From Chloroflexota bacterium (GTDB lineage Bacteria; Chloroflexota; Limnocylindria; Limnocylindrales; CSP1-4): a stretch of 5,476 bases of DNA. Numbering within the stretch: position 1 is the first letter of the stretch; each line of letters opens with the position of its first letter. Position numbers and translations under genes: made by a program. Of this stretch, positions 1-5,476 are shown piece after piece. The notes below the pieces were generated by a model that was given only the letters and a program-made list of their open reading frames with translations, was not told where the DNA came from and searched no databases. The stretch is taken from positions 1 to 5,476 of the forward strand of contig JAICUV010000230.1 of NCBI GenBank assembly GCA_025935655.1, given 5' to 3'.

Positions 1-620
1 CCGCGCTCCATGTCGGCGTCGCTCGCGCCGATGGCGCGCAGGAGCAGCTGGAGCTCCTCCGCGTAGCGCCGGGCCTGCTCGGCCGTCCGGATGTCGGGCT
101 CCGTGACGATCTCCATGAGTGGTGCGCCCGAGCGGTTGAAGTCCACGAGCGTCGTGCGTGCCCCGCCGCCGGCGACGGTGTCGCCGTGGAGCAGCTTCGC
201 CGTGTCCTCCTCGAGGTGCGCGCGGGTGATGGGGACCGTGAACGGGCCGCCGCTCGTCTCGATCCGCAGCCGGCCGCGCGCCGCGAGCGGGATCGCGTAC
301 TGGCTGATCTGGTAGCCCTTGGGCAGGTCCGGGTAGAAGTAGTTCTTGCGCTCCCACTGGGTGCGCTCCGGGATCTCGGCCTCGATGGCGATGCCCGTGG
401 CGATGACGAACTCCACCGCGCGCCGGTTGATCACCGGCAGCACGCCCGGGAGCGCGAGGCAGACCGGGCACACGAAGGTGTTGGGCGACGCGTCCGCGTA
501 CGCGTTGGAGCACGCGCAGAACATCTTGGACGCCGTCTTGAGCTGGCAGTGGATCTCGATGCCGATGACGGGCTCGTAGCGCTCGAGGACGTCCGACACG
601 CGCGCGGCGGCGGCGCTCAC
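1..620 (-). CDS. gatB: Asp-tRNA(Asn)/Glu-tRNA(Gln) amidotransferase subunit B, N-terminal part (truncated by window edge)
   Basis: GatB is the tRNA-binding and kinase-like subunit of the cytoplasmic GatCAB complex, which converts Glu-tRNA(Gln) or Asp-tRNA(Asn) to the amidated form using ammonia released by GatA. The visible 206 residues match the family start. A YEPVIGIEIHCQLKT segment lies at residues 15-29, with E22 and H24 at the positions of the metal-binding Glu/His of the active-site cradle. Cys35, Cys37, Cys51 and Cys54 (CAC...CPVC) form the zinc site found in many GatB proteins. RKNYFYPDLPKGYQISQY lies at 91-108, HLEED at 135-139, DFNRSGAPLMEIVTEPDIRT at 160-179. Family members are about 475-490 aa, so over half lies beyond the left edge. 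I chose the GTG at 620 because it overlaps the upstream stop codon (GTGA), which suggests translational coupling. No clear Shine-Dalgarno is seen, and an in-frame GTG at codon 8 (599) is an alternative. Family identity is secure. Confidence 0.96.
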   Translation of the reverse strand, partial: MSAAAARVSDVLERYEPVIGIEIHCQLKTASKMFCACSNAYADASPNTFVCPVCLALPGVLPVINRRAVEFVIATGIAIEAEIPERTQWERKNYFYPDLPKGYQISQYAIPLAARGRLRIETSGGPFTVPITRAHLEEDTAKLLHGDTVAGGGARTTLVDFNRSGAPLMEIVTEPDIRTAEQARRYAEELQLLLRAIGASDADMER

Positions 621-880
621 GCGGCCATCGCCGCACCGACGGTCGCGAGGTAGAGGCCGTAGAGCGCGATGCTCAGCCAGGCGACGGCGATCACCACCCG
701 ACGCGCGACGATCCGCACCCGGGACCTGGCGTGGAGCGGCCGGCTGGCCTCGATCAGGGTGCGCGTCGGCTCCCCTTCGCGCAGCAGCGGCACCAGCGCG
801 TCGCGCGCCGCGACGTAGCCGCGCCACGTCCCGTAGACGGTCGCGAACAGGCCGGAGAGGACGAGGACGGCGCTCACCAT
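617..880 (-). CDS. Small two-helix membrane protein upstream of and overlapping gatB
   Basis: This is an 87-aa protein of unknown function. From the ATG at 880 it starts MVSAVLVLSGLFATVYGTWR. It has a first hydrophobic segment at about residues 2-24, a charged central loop at about 25-59 rich in Arg and Glu, and a second hydrophobic segment at about 60-85 (VVIAVAWLSIALYGLYLATV). This predicts a membrane hairpin. The stop codon overlaps the gatB GTG by 4 bp, so the two genes are very probably co-transcribed and translationally coupled. The reading frame stays open upstream to 1081, but that part is Arg-rich low-complexity sequence running through the operators and is unlikely to be coding. The start is uncertain: in-frame TTG (889) and GTG (898) lie just upstream, and no strong Shine-Dalgarno favours any of them. 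The hydrophobic pattern and tight overlap support a real gene. I do not recognise the family. Confidence 0.68.
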   Translation of the reverse strand: MVSAVLVLSGLFATVYGTWRGYVAARDALVPLLREGEPTRTLIEASRPLHARSRVRIVARRVVIAVAWLSIALYGLYLATVGAAMAA

Positions 881-912
881 CGGCGCCAAGTTTCGCACAC
901 CCTCGGGCCCGC

Positions 913-939
913 GGCGACGGGCTCCACGAGCCCGCCGTC
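913..939 (-). other. Imperfect hairpin in the leader of the gatB unit
   Basis: CGGGCTC (918-924) and GAGCCCG (928-934) pair perfectly around a 3-nt loop. After one mismatch (917/935), the stem extends over 913-916 with 936-939, including one wobble pair. It lies 33-59 bases upstream of the small membrane gene's start and would be in that operon's 5' leader if transcription begins further right. A second short stem, CCCCG (939-943) with CGGGG (952-956), is adjacent. There is no T tract after either on either strand, so neither is a standard terminator. In DNA this GC-rich, such stems can arise by chance. Confidence 0.3.
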
Positions 940-999
940 CCCGTCTCCGAGCGGGGTCCGGCGCGCAACGTCCCGGCCACCATGACGCGACGGAGACTT

Positions 1000-1015
1000 G
1001 TGAGAGCGCTCTCTT
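1000..1015. promoter_or_regulatory. LacI-family operator O1 (upstream copy)
   Basis: The core GAGAGCGCTCTC (1002-1013) is a perfect 12-bp palindrome with a central CG step, the usual architecture for LacI-family operators. Over 16 bp (1000-1015), 14 positions are symmetric. The right arm directly abuts, and by its outer bases overlaps, the TTGACA at 1014-1019, so bound repressor would compete with RNA polymerase. The same core recurs at 1047-1058. Binding by the adjacent repressor is inferred from location and symmetry. Confidence 0.82.
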
Positions 1016-1019
1016 GACA
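1014..1019 (+). promoter_or_regulatory. -35 element (TTGACA) of the repressor/transporter promoter
   Basis: This is an exact match to the sigma-70-type -35 hexamer, placed between the two operator copies and 58 bases upstream of the repressor start codon. No convincing -10 hexamer is found at 16-18 bp spacing; the bases there are TTTCGA or near it. A TAGTGT at 1028-1033 resembles a -10 but lies only 8 bases after the -35. The promoter is therefore supported by the -35 and by its position between operators, with the -10 unresolved. Confidence 0.5.
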
Positions 1020-1044
1020 TGCCGTGTTAGTGTCCGTTTCGAGC

Positions 1045-1060
1045 GTGAGAGCGCTCTCAC
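1045..1060. promoter_or_regulatory. LacI-family operator O2 (downstream copy)
   Basis: GTGAGAGCGCTCTCAC is a perfect 16-bp palindrome containing the same 12-bp core as the upstream copy. Its centre is 45 bp from that of the upstream copy. It ends one base before the AGGAGG ribosome binding site of the repressor gene, so it covers the probable transcription start or early leader. Two operators flanking a promoter are typical of tight autoregulation in this family. The identity of the binding protein is inferred from adjacency. Confidence 0.86.
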
Positions 1061-1066
1061 AGGAGG
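1061..1066 (+). promoter_or_regulatory. Ribosome binding site that sets the repressor start
   Basis: AGGAGG lies 5 bases before the GTG at 1072. It decides the start: an in-frame GTG at 1024 lies within the promoter region, upstream of the second operator, and has no ribosome binding site. Confidence 0.85.
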
Positions 1067-1071
1067 GGTGC

Positions 1072-2124
1072 GTGGCCACAACCGACGGACACGAGAGAGG
1101 GCAGGGCGGCGCGACGCTCGAAGCGGTCGCGCGCGTCGCCGGCGTCTCGCGTGCCACGGTCTCGCGGGTGGTCAACGAGTCGCCCCGGGTGAGCCCCGAC
1201 GTCCGCCTCGCGGTCGAGGCGGCGATCCGCCAGCTGGGCTACACGCCCAACCGTGCCGCCAGGGCGCTCGTGACGCGCCGCAGCGACTCGATCGCCGTCG
1301 TCATCACGGAGCCGACCGGTCGCCTGTTCTCCGACCCGTTCTTCCCGCGGCTCGTGCGCGGGGTCAGCGGCGCCCTTGCGGCGCGCGACCTCCAGCTCGT
1401 GCTGCTGATGCCGGAGCCCGCCGAGGAGGCGCGCACGATCCGCTACCTGACCGGCGGTCACGTCGACGGCGCGCTCCTGGTCAGCCTCCATGGCAACGAC
1501 CCCATCCCCTCCGCGCTGGCCGACCGCGGCGTGCCGCTCGTGTTCGTCGGCCGCCCCCCGCATGCCAGCGAGGTCAGCTACGTCGACGTGGACAACCGCC
1601 AGGGCGGGCGCCGCGCGACGACGCACCTGCTCGAGGGCGGGGCGCGGCGCGTGGCCACGGTCGCGGGGCCGCCCGACATGGCCGCGGGCGTGGACCGGCT
1701 CGAGGGGTATCGAGACGCGATCCGCGCAGACGGCGGACAGCCCGAGGAGGCGCTCATCGCGCGCGGGGACTTCACGTACGAGGGCGGCGCCGCCGCCATG
1801 GAGCGCCTGCTCGAGACCGCGCCGGACCTGGACGCGGTCTTCGTCGCCTCGGACCTCATGGCCGCCGGGGCGATCGGGGTCCTGCTCGCGCGCGGCCGCC
1901 GCGTCCCGGAGGATGTCGCGCTCGTCGGGTACGACGACTCCCCCATCGCCGCCGCCACGCGCCCGCCGCTCACGAGCGTGCGCCAGCCCATCGAGGAGAT
2001 GGGGCGCGAGGCGGTGCATCTCCTGCTCGACGCCATCGAGCGCGCCGGCCGTCCGCCGCGCCGCGTCGTCCTCGCCACCGAGCTGATGCTGCGCGCTTCG
2101 AGCGCGAGGAGGGACGCGTCCTGA
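1072..2124 (+). CDS. LacI-family transcriptional repressor of the sugar-uptake operon
   Basis: This is a DNA-binding repressor expected to release its operator when it binds a sugar-type effector. From GTG 1072 it is 350 aa, normal for the family. The N-terminal helix-turn-helix spans about residues 15-35 (TLEAVARVAGVSRATVSRVV), preceded by a 14-residue polar tail. The hinge segment is at about 57-67 (YTPNRAARALV); Leu66 corresponds to the hinge leucine that intercalates at the central CG step in LacI-type operators. A periplasmic-binding-protein-like effector domain follows from about residue 72 to the end, with family signatures such as GYRDAI, FVASDLMAAGAIGVL and VGYDDSPIAAATRPPLTSVRQP split across the C-terminal half. 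Two operators of the expected shape lie immediately upstream, indicating autoregulation. The transporter genes follow after 92 bases with no visible terminator, so the gene probably belongs to the same operon and controls it. The Ser-Pro-Ile-Ala/Pro-Pro-Leu-Thr region resembles regulators of glucoside or oligosaccharide uptake, but the effector is not assignable. Confidence 0.95.
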   Translation: MATTDGHERGQGGATLEAVARVAGVSRATVSRVVNESPRVSPDVRLAVEAAIRQLGYTPNRAARALVTRRSDSIAVVITEPTGRLFSDPFFPRLVRGVSGALAARDLQLVLLMPEPAEEARTIRYLTGGHVDGALLVSLHGNDPIPSALADRGVPLVFVGRPPHASEVSYVDVDNRQGGRRATTHLLEGGARRVATVAGPPDMAAGVDRLEGYRDAIRADGGQPEEALIARGDFTYEGGAAAMERLLETAPDLDAVFVASDLMAAGAIGVLLARGRRVPEDVALVGYDDSPIAAATRPPLTSVRQPIEEMGREAVHLLLDAIERAGRPPRRVVLATELMLRASSARRDAS

Positions 2125-2200
2125 CCTCACCCGCGACGGCGGAGGGGCGCGCCTGACAAGCCCCGCCTAGAGGTCCCTATCGACGGAACGTCACGTCATC

Positions 2201-2210
2201 GGAGGAGGAG
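2201..2210 (+). promoter_or_regulatory. Strong ribosome binding site of the solute-binding protein
   Basis: GGAGGAGGAG is an extended Shine-Dalgarno match 6 bases before the ATG at 2217. It is much stronger than the GGAG in front of permease 1 (3799-3802) and fits the need for excess binding protein. Confidence 0.8.
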
Positions 2211-2216
2211 CTCTCA

Positions 2217-3728
2217 ATGGTTCGTCACCGGTCAAGCCTCGCGCGGTTCGCAATCGTCGCGAGCACGATCGCGCTCGTCGCCGCGGCATGCGGCGGCAGC
2301 ACGCCGTCGGCCAGCCCCAGCCAGGAGGCCGTCGCGTCGACGGCAGCCAGCGCCACGCCCGAGCCCACGCCGCTCGTCACCCCGGCGCCGCTCGTCCCCG
2401 ACGAGCCCGGCCCCAACGGCGGCGTCGTCGTCCGCTGGTTCGTCGGCCTCGGCGCGGGCGGTCAGCCGCAGCAGATCGCGGCGCAGACCCAGTTCGTCAA
2501 CGACTTCAACGCGGCCCAGAAGGACGTCTACATCTCGCTCGAGATCTACGACAACAAGGTCGCGGCCAACATCCTCAAGACGCAGGTCGCCGCCGGCAAC
2601 GCGCCGGATATCATCGGGCCGGTCGGCGTCGAGGGCCTGAACCTGTTCATCGACCAGCTGGCCGACCTGCAGCCGCTGATCGACTCCACCGGGTACGACA
2701 TGAGCAAGTACCCGGAGGCGATGCGCAACTTCTTCAAGATCGGCAAGGGCGGGACGACGATCGGCGTGCCGTTCGGGACCTACCCGTCCTTCCTCTGGTA
2801 CAACAAGAAGCTGTTCGACGAGGCCAAGCTGGCCTACCCGCCGACCAAGGTCGGCGACCTGTACGACGGCAAGCCGTGGGACATGGCCGCCGTCCGCGAC
2901 CTGGGCATGAAGCTCACCGTGGACAAGAACGGCAACGACGCCACCAGCGCGGACTTCGATCCCACCAACATCGTCCAGTGGGGCTTCGACTCCCAGTGGG
3001 CCGACAACGCCCCGATCGCGGAGACCGCCCTGTTCGGCCCCGGATCGTTCCTCGCCGCGGACGGCAAGACCGCCCAGATCCCGGACTCCACGCGGACCGG
3101 CATCCACTGGTTCAACGACGGCGTCTGGAAGGACCACTTCATCCCCAACCAGAACCAGGTCAACAGCGACCTGCTGGCCAAGGGCAACGAGTTCCAGTCG
3201 GGCAACCTCGCGATGGTCGAGATCCACACCTGGTACACGTGCTGCGTGAACCCGGCGGCCCCGGCCAAGCCGATCGTCGGTGACAACTTCGGCTGGGCCG
3301 TCGCCCCGTCGTACAACGGCGTCACCACGGCCAAGCTGCATGCCGACACGTTCAGCATGCTGAAGACCACGAAGCACCCCGACCAGGCATTCAAGGTCCT
3401 GAGCGCCCTCGCGGCCTCGGGCTCGCTGGCGACCATCTACGGCGCGATGCCGGCCGATCCGTCCCAGCAGCAGCCGTTCATCGACTCCGTCAACAAGGCC
3501 TATCCGACCGCCAAGCTCGACTGGTCCGTCCCGACGGCCATGCTGGGCTACCCGGACATCCCCAACCACCAGGCGTGGGTCCCGGACTACGCCAAGAGCA
3601 AGGCCGCCTGGCAGGCGTTCGGCGTCGGGTACCGCACCAACCAGAGTGCGGACATCGACAAGGACCTGGATGCCCTCCAGGCCACGCTCCAGGGAATCTT
3701 CGACGCGGCCCCGGACAAGAATCCGTAG
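2217..3728 (+). CDS. Carbohydrate ABC transporter solute-binding lipoprotein (family 1)
   Basis: This 503-aa extracytoplasmic receptor captures the sugar and delivers it to the permease pair. Residues 1-24 are a lipoprotein signal peptide: basic start (MVRHRSSLAR), hydrophobic core, lipobox ending AAAC with Cys25 as the lipidated residue, then Gly-Gly. Residues 27-66 form a flexible Ser/Thr/Pro/Ala-rich tether. The bilobal domain begins at about residue 68 (GGVVVRWFVGLGAGG). It contains the early family features QTQFVNDFNAAQKDVYISLEIYD, split over two strands and a helix, then QVAAGNAPDIIG and GVPFGTYPSFLWYNKKLFDEA, which are typical of UgpB/MalE-like receptors. Many Trp and Tyr residues in the second half (HTWYTCC, DWSVP, NHQAWVPDY) are consistent with stacking against sugar rings. 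Vicinal Cys342-Cys343 are unusual in a mostly Cys-free exported protein. The ligand is unknown. Position directly between the repressor and the permeases supports the transporter role. Confidence 0.95.
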   Translation: MVRHRSSLARFAIVASTIALVAAACGGSTPSASPSQEAVASTAASATPEPTPLVTPAPLVPDEPGPNGGVVVRWFVGLGAGGQPQQIAAQTQFVNDFNAAQKDVYISLEIYDNKVAANILKTQVAAGNAPDIIGPVGVEGLNLFIDQLADLQPLIDSTGYDMSKYPEAMRNFFKIGKGGTTIGVPFGTYPSFLWYNKKLFDEAKLAYPPTKVGDLYDGKPWDMAAVRDLGMKLTVDKNGNDATSADFDPTNIVQWGFDSQWADNAPIAETALFGPGSFLAADGKTAQIPDSTRTGIHWFNDGVWKDHFIPNQNQVNSDLLAKGNEFQSGNLAMVEIHTWYTCCVNPAAPAKPIVGDNFGWAVAPSYNGVTTAKLHADTFSMLKTTKHPDQAFKVLSALAASGSLATIYGAMPADPSQQQPFIDSVNKAYPTAKLDWSVPTAMLGYPDIPNHQAWVPDYAKSKAAWQAFGVGYRTNQSADIDKDLDALQATLQGIFDAAPDKNP

Positions 3729-3744
3729 CTGAGTCCTCCTCCAG

Positions 3745-3782
3745 CGACCTCCCGGGCAGGGTCCCGCCCGCCCGGGAGGTCG
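3745..3782 (+). repeat. Intercistronic perfect inverted repeat between binding protein and permease genes
   Basis: CGACCTCCCGGGC (3745-3757) pairs perfectly with GCCCGGGAGGTCG (3770-3782), a 13-bp GC-rich stem with a 12-nt loop. It begins 17 bases after the stop of the binding-protein gene and ends 29 bases before the permease ATG. No T tract follows (ATCCCTCCCC), so it is not a canonical strong intrinsic terminator. By analogy with hairpins after malE-type genes, it may block 3' exonucleases or cause partial termination, raising binding-protein mRNA relative to permease mRNA. The structure is seen directly; the role is inferred. Confidence 0.75.
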
Positions 3783-3811
3783 ATCCCTCCCCTCACCTGG
3801 AGCCCCCTGCG

Positions 3812-4768
3812 ATGAGCGCGACGATCGAGGAGCTGCCCACCGCGTCCCTCCCGGAACGACCGTTCGTGCTCCGACCCTCCGTCCGCGAGGCGCTGTGGGG
3901 CTTCGTGTTCGTCTCGCCCTGGCTGATCGGGCTCGTGCTGTTCATCGCCGGGCCCATGGTCGCGTCGCTGATCATGTCCCTGACCGACTTCAACCTGGTG
4001 CGGCCCGAGGCCACGAAGTTCGTGGGGCTCGCGAACTACGCCCGGCTGTTCTCCGACCCCACCATCGCCACGTCGCTGGGCTCGACGGTCAAGTTCGCGG
4101 TGATCGCGATCCCGCTCCTCATGGGCGCCAGCCTGTTCTTCGCGGTGCTGCTCAACGACCCGCGGCTCCGCGGCAAGAGCACCTTCCGGACGCTCGTGTA
4201 CATGCCGATGATGATCCCGCTGGTGGCGTCGACGCTGGTGTGGATGGGCTTCCTCAACACCGAGACCGGCTGGCTGAACGCGATCCTCGGCTTCTTCGGC
4301 CTCCCCCAGCCCGACTGGATCAACAGCGAGGCCTGGATCTACCCGTCGCTGTCGCTCATCGGCCTGTGGGGCATCGGCAACTTCATGCTGATCAACATCG
4401 CCGGCCTGCAGAACGTGCCCACGGAGCTGTACGAGGCGGCGCGCATGGACGGCGCCGGCACCTGGACCTCGTTCCGGCGGATCACGATCCCGCTGATCTC
4501 GCCGGTCCTGTTCTACAACCTCGTGATCATCCTCATCGGCACGTTCCAGTACTTCACCCAGGCGTACACGATGACCAACGGCCGCGGCGACCCGAACAAC
4601 GCGACGCTGTTCATCAACCTCGTGCTCTACCGCGAAGGGTTCGTGTTCAACCACATGGGCTATGCCGCGGCGATCGCGTGGATGCTGTTCGCGATCGTGT
4701 TCGTGCTGACGATCGGCCTGTTCGCCTTCGCCCGCAAGAAGGTCTACTACGCCGGCGGCGAGCGATGA
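3812..4768 (+). CDS. Carbohydrate ABC transporter permease 1 (MalF/UgpA type)
   Basis: This 318-aa inner-membrane subunit forms half of the translocation channel. It has a polar cytoplasmic N-terminus (1-27) and about six membrane segments: near 28-57 (ALWGFVFVSPWLIGLVLFIA start), 93-114, 126-148, 176-199, 232-250 and 284-307. The conserved family features FxGLxNY (70-76, FVGLANY) and YMPMMIP (130-136) are present. The cytoplasmic EAA loop is at 208-227 (EAARMDG...TIP), with Gly214 as the conserved glycine; this loop docks onto the ATPase. The frame is open upstream into the binding-protein gene, but the ATG at 3812 gives the family's normal N-terminus and has GGAG 9 bases upstream. It follows the intercistronic hairpin and overlaps the next permease by ATGA, so the two permeases are translationally coupled in equal amounts, as expected for a heterodimeric channel. 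Confidence 0.95.
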   Translation: MSATIEELPTASLPERPFVLRPSVREALWGFVFVSPWLIGLVLFIAGPMVASLIMSLTDFNLVRPEATKFVGLANYARLFSDPTIATSLGSTVKFAVIAIPLLMGASLFFAVLLNDPRLRGKSTFRTLVYMPMMIPLVASTLVWMGFLNTETGWLNAILGFFGLPQPDWINSEAWIYPSLSLIGLWGIGNFMLINIAGLQNVPTELYEAARMDGAGTWTSFRRITIPLISPVLFYNLVIILIGTFQYFTQAYTMTNGRGDPNNATLFINLVLYREGFVFNHMGYAAAIAWMLFAIVFVLTIGLFAFARKKVYYAGGER

Positions 4769-5476
4769 CGGCGGCGGCGCAGCCGCGTCGGTTCGGCGAG
4801 CGCGGGCCGGTCGCCCGCTCCTACCGCCGGTACCTCGGCGGCTCGCTCCTGTTCATGTTCACGCTGATCCTCCTCGGGGCATACCTGCTGCCGCTGCTGT
4901 ACATGACGACCACGGCGTTCCAGCAGCCCGGCCAGTCCACGACGCCCGGCGCCCCGGTCTGGCCCGCGCTCCCGCAGACGGCCCAGTACCAGGGGCAGGA
5001 CTACCCGGTCTACAGCGTCCCGATGCCCGATGGCACGACCCGCAGCCTGATCCTCGTGGAGCCCGGCCGGGAGTCCAGCGTGTTCATCGACCCGGCGGAT
5101 CCCACGGCGACGCCGATCGAGTGGCAGGGCAGATGGCGGACCCTCGAGCAGGCCTGGACGTTCGCCCCCGAGACGGCGAACTTCACGACCGCCTGGTCAC
5201 AGCTGAACTTCCCGAGGCTGCTGTTCAACACGGCGGCGATCGCGGTCCTGAGCACGATCGCGGCCGTCGTCTCCTCGGCGCTCGTCGCCTACGGCTTCGC
5301 CCGCTTCCGCTTCCCCGGCCGGAACATCCTGTTCATCGTCCTCATCGCCACGATCATCCTGCCGTTCCAGGTCACGCTCCTGCCCACGTACGTGATCTTC
5401 ACCCGCCTCGGCTGGAGCGGGACCTGGCTGCCGCTCATCGTTCCGCACCTCTTCGCGAACGCCTACAACGTCTTCC
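4765..5476 (+). CDS. Carbohydrate ABC transporter permease 2 (MalG/UgpE type), truncated by window edge
   Basis: This is the second channel subunit; 237 residues are visible and the EAA loop and C-terminus lie beyond the right edge. It starts at ATG 4765 inside the previous stop codon (ATGA overlap). A basic cytoplasmic N-terminus (1-24) is followed by a membrane segment at about 26-47 (SLLFMFTLILLGAYLLPLLY). After this comes an exceptionally long extracytoplasmic stretch, residues about 53-148. The standard permease pattern resumes with LLFNTAAIAVLSTIAAVVSS (152-171), YGFARFRFPGR (176-186), a segment at about 188-206 containing ILPFQVTLLPTY (198-209), and RLGWSGTWLPLIVPHLFAN (214-232). These match the MalG-type half of sugar importers. 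The usual loop before the second helix is about 30-40 residues, so roughly 50-60 residues are extra here, with P100-P117 and the E119-W120...W124-R125 motif as landmarks. Family assignment is secure; the role of the insertion is unknown. Confidence 0.93.
   Translation, partial: MTAAAQPRRFGERGPVARSYRRYLGGSLLFMFTLILLGAYLLPLLYMTTTAFQQPGQSTTPGAPVWPALPQTAQYQGQDYPVYSVPMPDGTTRSLILVEPGRESSVFIDPADPTATPIEWQGRWRTLEQAWTFAPETANFTTAWSQLNFPRLLFNTAAIAVLSTIAAVVSSALVAYGFARFRFPGRNILFIVLIATIILPFQVTLLPTYVIFTRLGWSGTWLPLIVPHLFANAYNVF

Noticed and set aside
186..653. Long open frames on the plus strand opposite gatB
   Set aside because: They are Arg/Ala/Asp-rich low-complexity translations of the antisense strand of gatB, caused by high GC.
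1024..1071. N-terminal extension of the repressor from the in-frame GTG at 1024
   Set aside because: It would place coding sequence across the promoter and second operator and lacks a ribosome binding site, whereas GTG 1072 has AGGAGG at 5-base spacing.
2153..2183. Possible separate promoter in front of the binding-protein gene (CTGACA at 2153-2158, TATCGA at 2178-2183)
   Set aside because: Spacing is 19 bp and the -10 matches poorly (3/6). No operator palindrome accompanies it, and there is no terminator after the repressor gene, so readthrough from the upstream promoter is the simpler reading.
2190..2198. ACGTCACGT short near-palindrome upstream of the binding-protein gene
   Set aside because: Four-base arms with an odd centre and no second copy; within chance expectation.
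2210..2216. GCTCTCA resembling an operator half-site next to the binding-protein start
   Set aside because: Only the right arm matches; the left side is the purine-rich Shine-Dalgarno, with no symmetric partner.
3575..3811. Upstream extension of permease 1 into the binding-protein gene
   Set aside because: The added residues are an out-of-frame reading of the binding-protein end and the hairpin; the ATG at 3812 gives a normal permease N-terminus.
2232..4654. Long open minus-strand frames opposite the binding-protein and permease genes (2232-3569 and 3587-4654)
   Set aside because: Products rich in Arg, Asp, Glu, His and Val with no recognisable domain; typical antisense shadows of GC-rich genes.

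Overview
The window reads as a chromosomal segment of a high-GC bacterium. Third codon positions are almost all G or C, and GTG starts are used. The solute-binding lipoprotein begins with a short signal ending in an Ala-Ala-Cys-Gly-Gly lipobox, followed by a long Ser/Thr/Pro/Ala linker. That combination is common in Chloroflexota (Limnocylindria-like lineages) and also occurs in Actinomycetota. The sequence alone does not decide between them, and nothing in it points to a phage, plasmid or mobile island.

Left part (1-880, minus strand): a two-gene unit transcribed leftward. A small two-helix membrane protein (87 aa from the chosen start) comes first and overlaps by 4 bp the start of gatB, the B subunit of the tRNA-dependent amidotransferase. 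gatB runs off the left edge, and only its first 206 residues are visible.

Centre (881-1071): a divergent intergenic region. It holds a TTGACA -35 hexamer and two copies of the palindrome GAGAGCGCTCTC with centres 45 bp apart. The downstream copy abuts the ribosome binding site of the next gene. These are the likely operators of the LacI-family repressor encoded immediately downstream.

Right part (1072-5476, plus strand): a carbohydrate-uptake operon. The order is a LacI-family repressor, a lipoprotein solute-binding protein, permease 1 and permease 2 (truncated by the right edge). A perfect 13-bp inverted repeat separates the binding-protein gene from the permease genes and could set the expected excess of binding protein over permease. 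The two permease genes overlap by ATGA. No ATPase gene is seen; it may lie to the right or elsewhere in the genome.

Working model: the repressor holds down its own promoter, and perhaps the whole operon, until a sugar or sugar derivative binds. The transporter then brings in that sugar, probably an oligosaccharide or glycoside. The substrate cannot be named from this window. The parts are mostly familiar. The points that merit a second look are the twin operators, the intercistronic hairpin, a large extracytoplasmic insertion in permease 2, and the unusual gatB neighbour.
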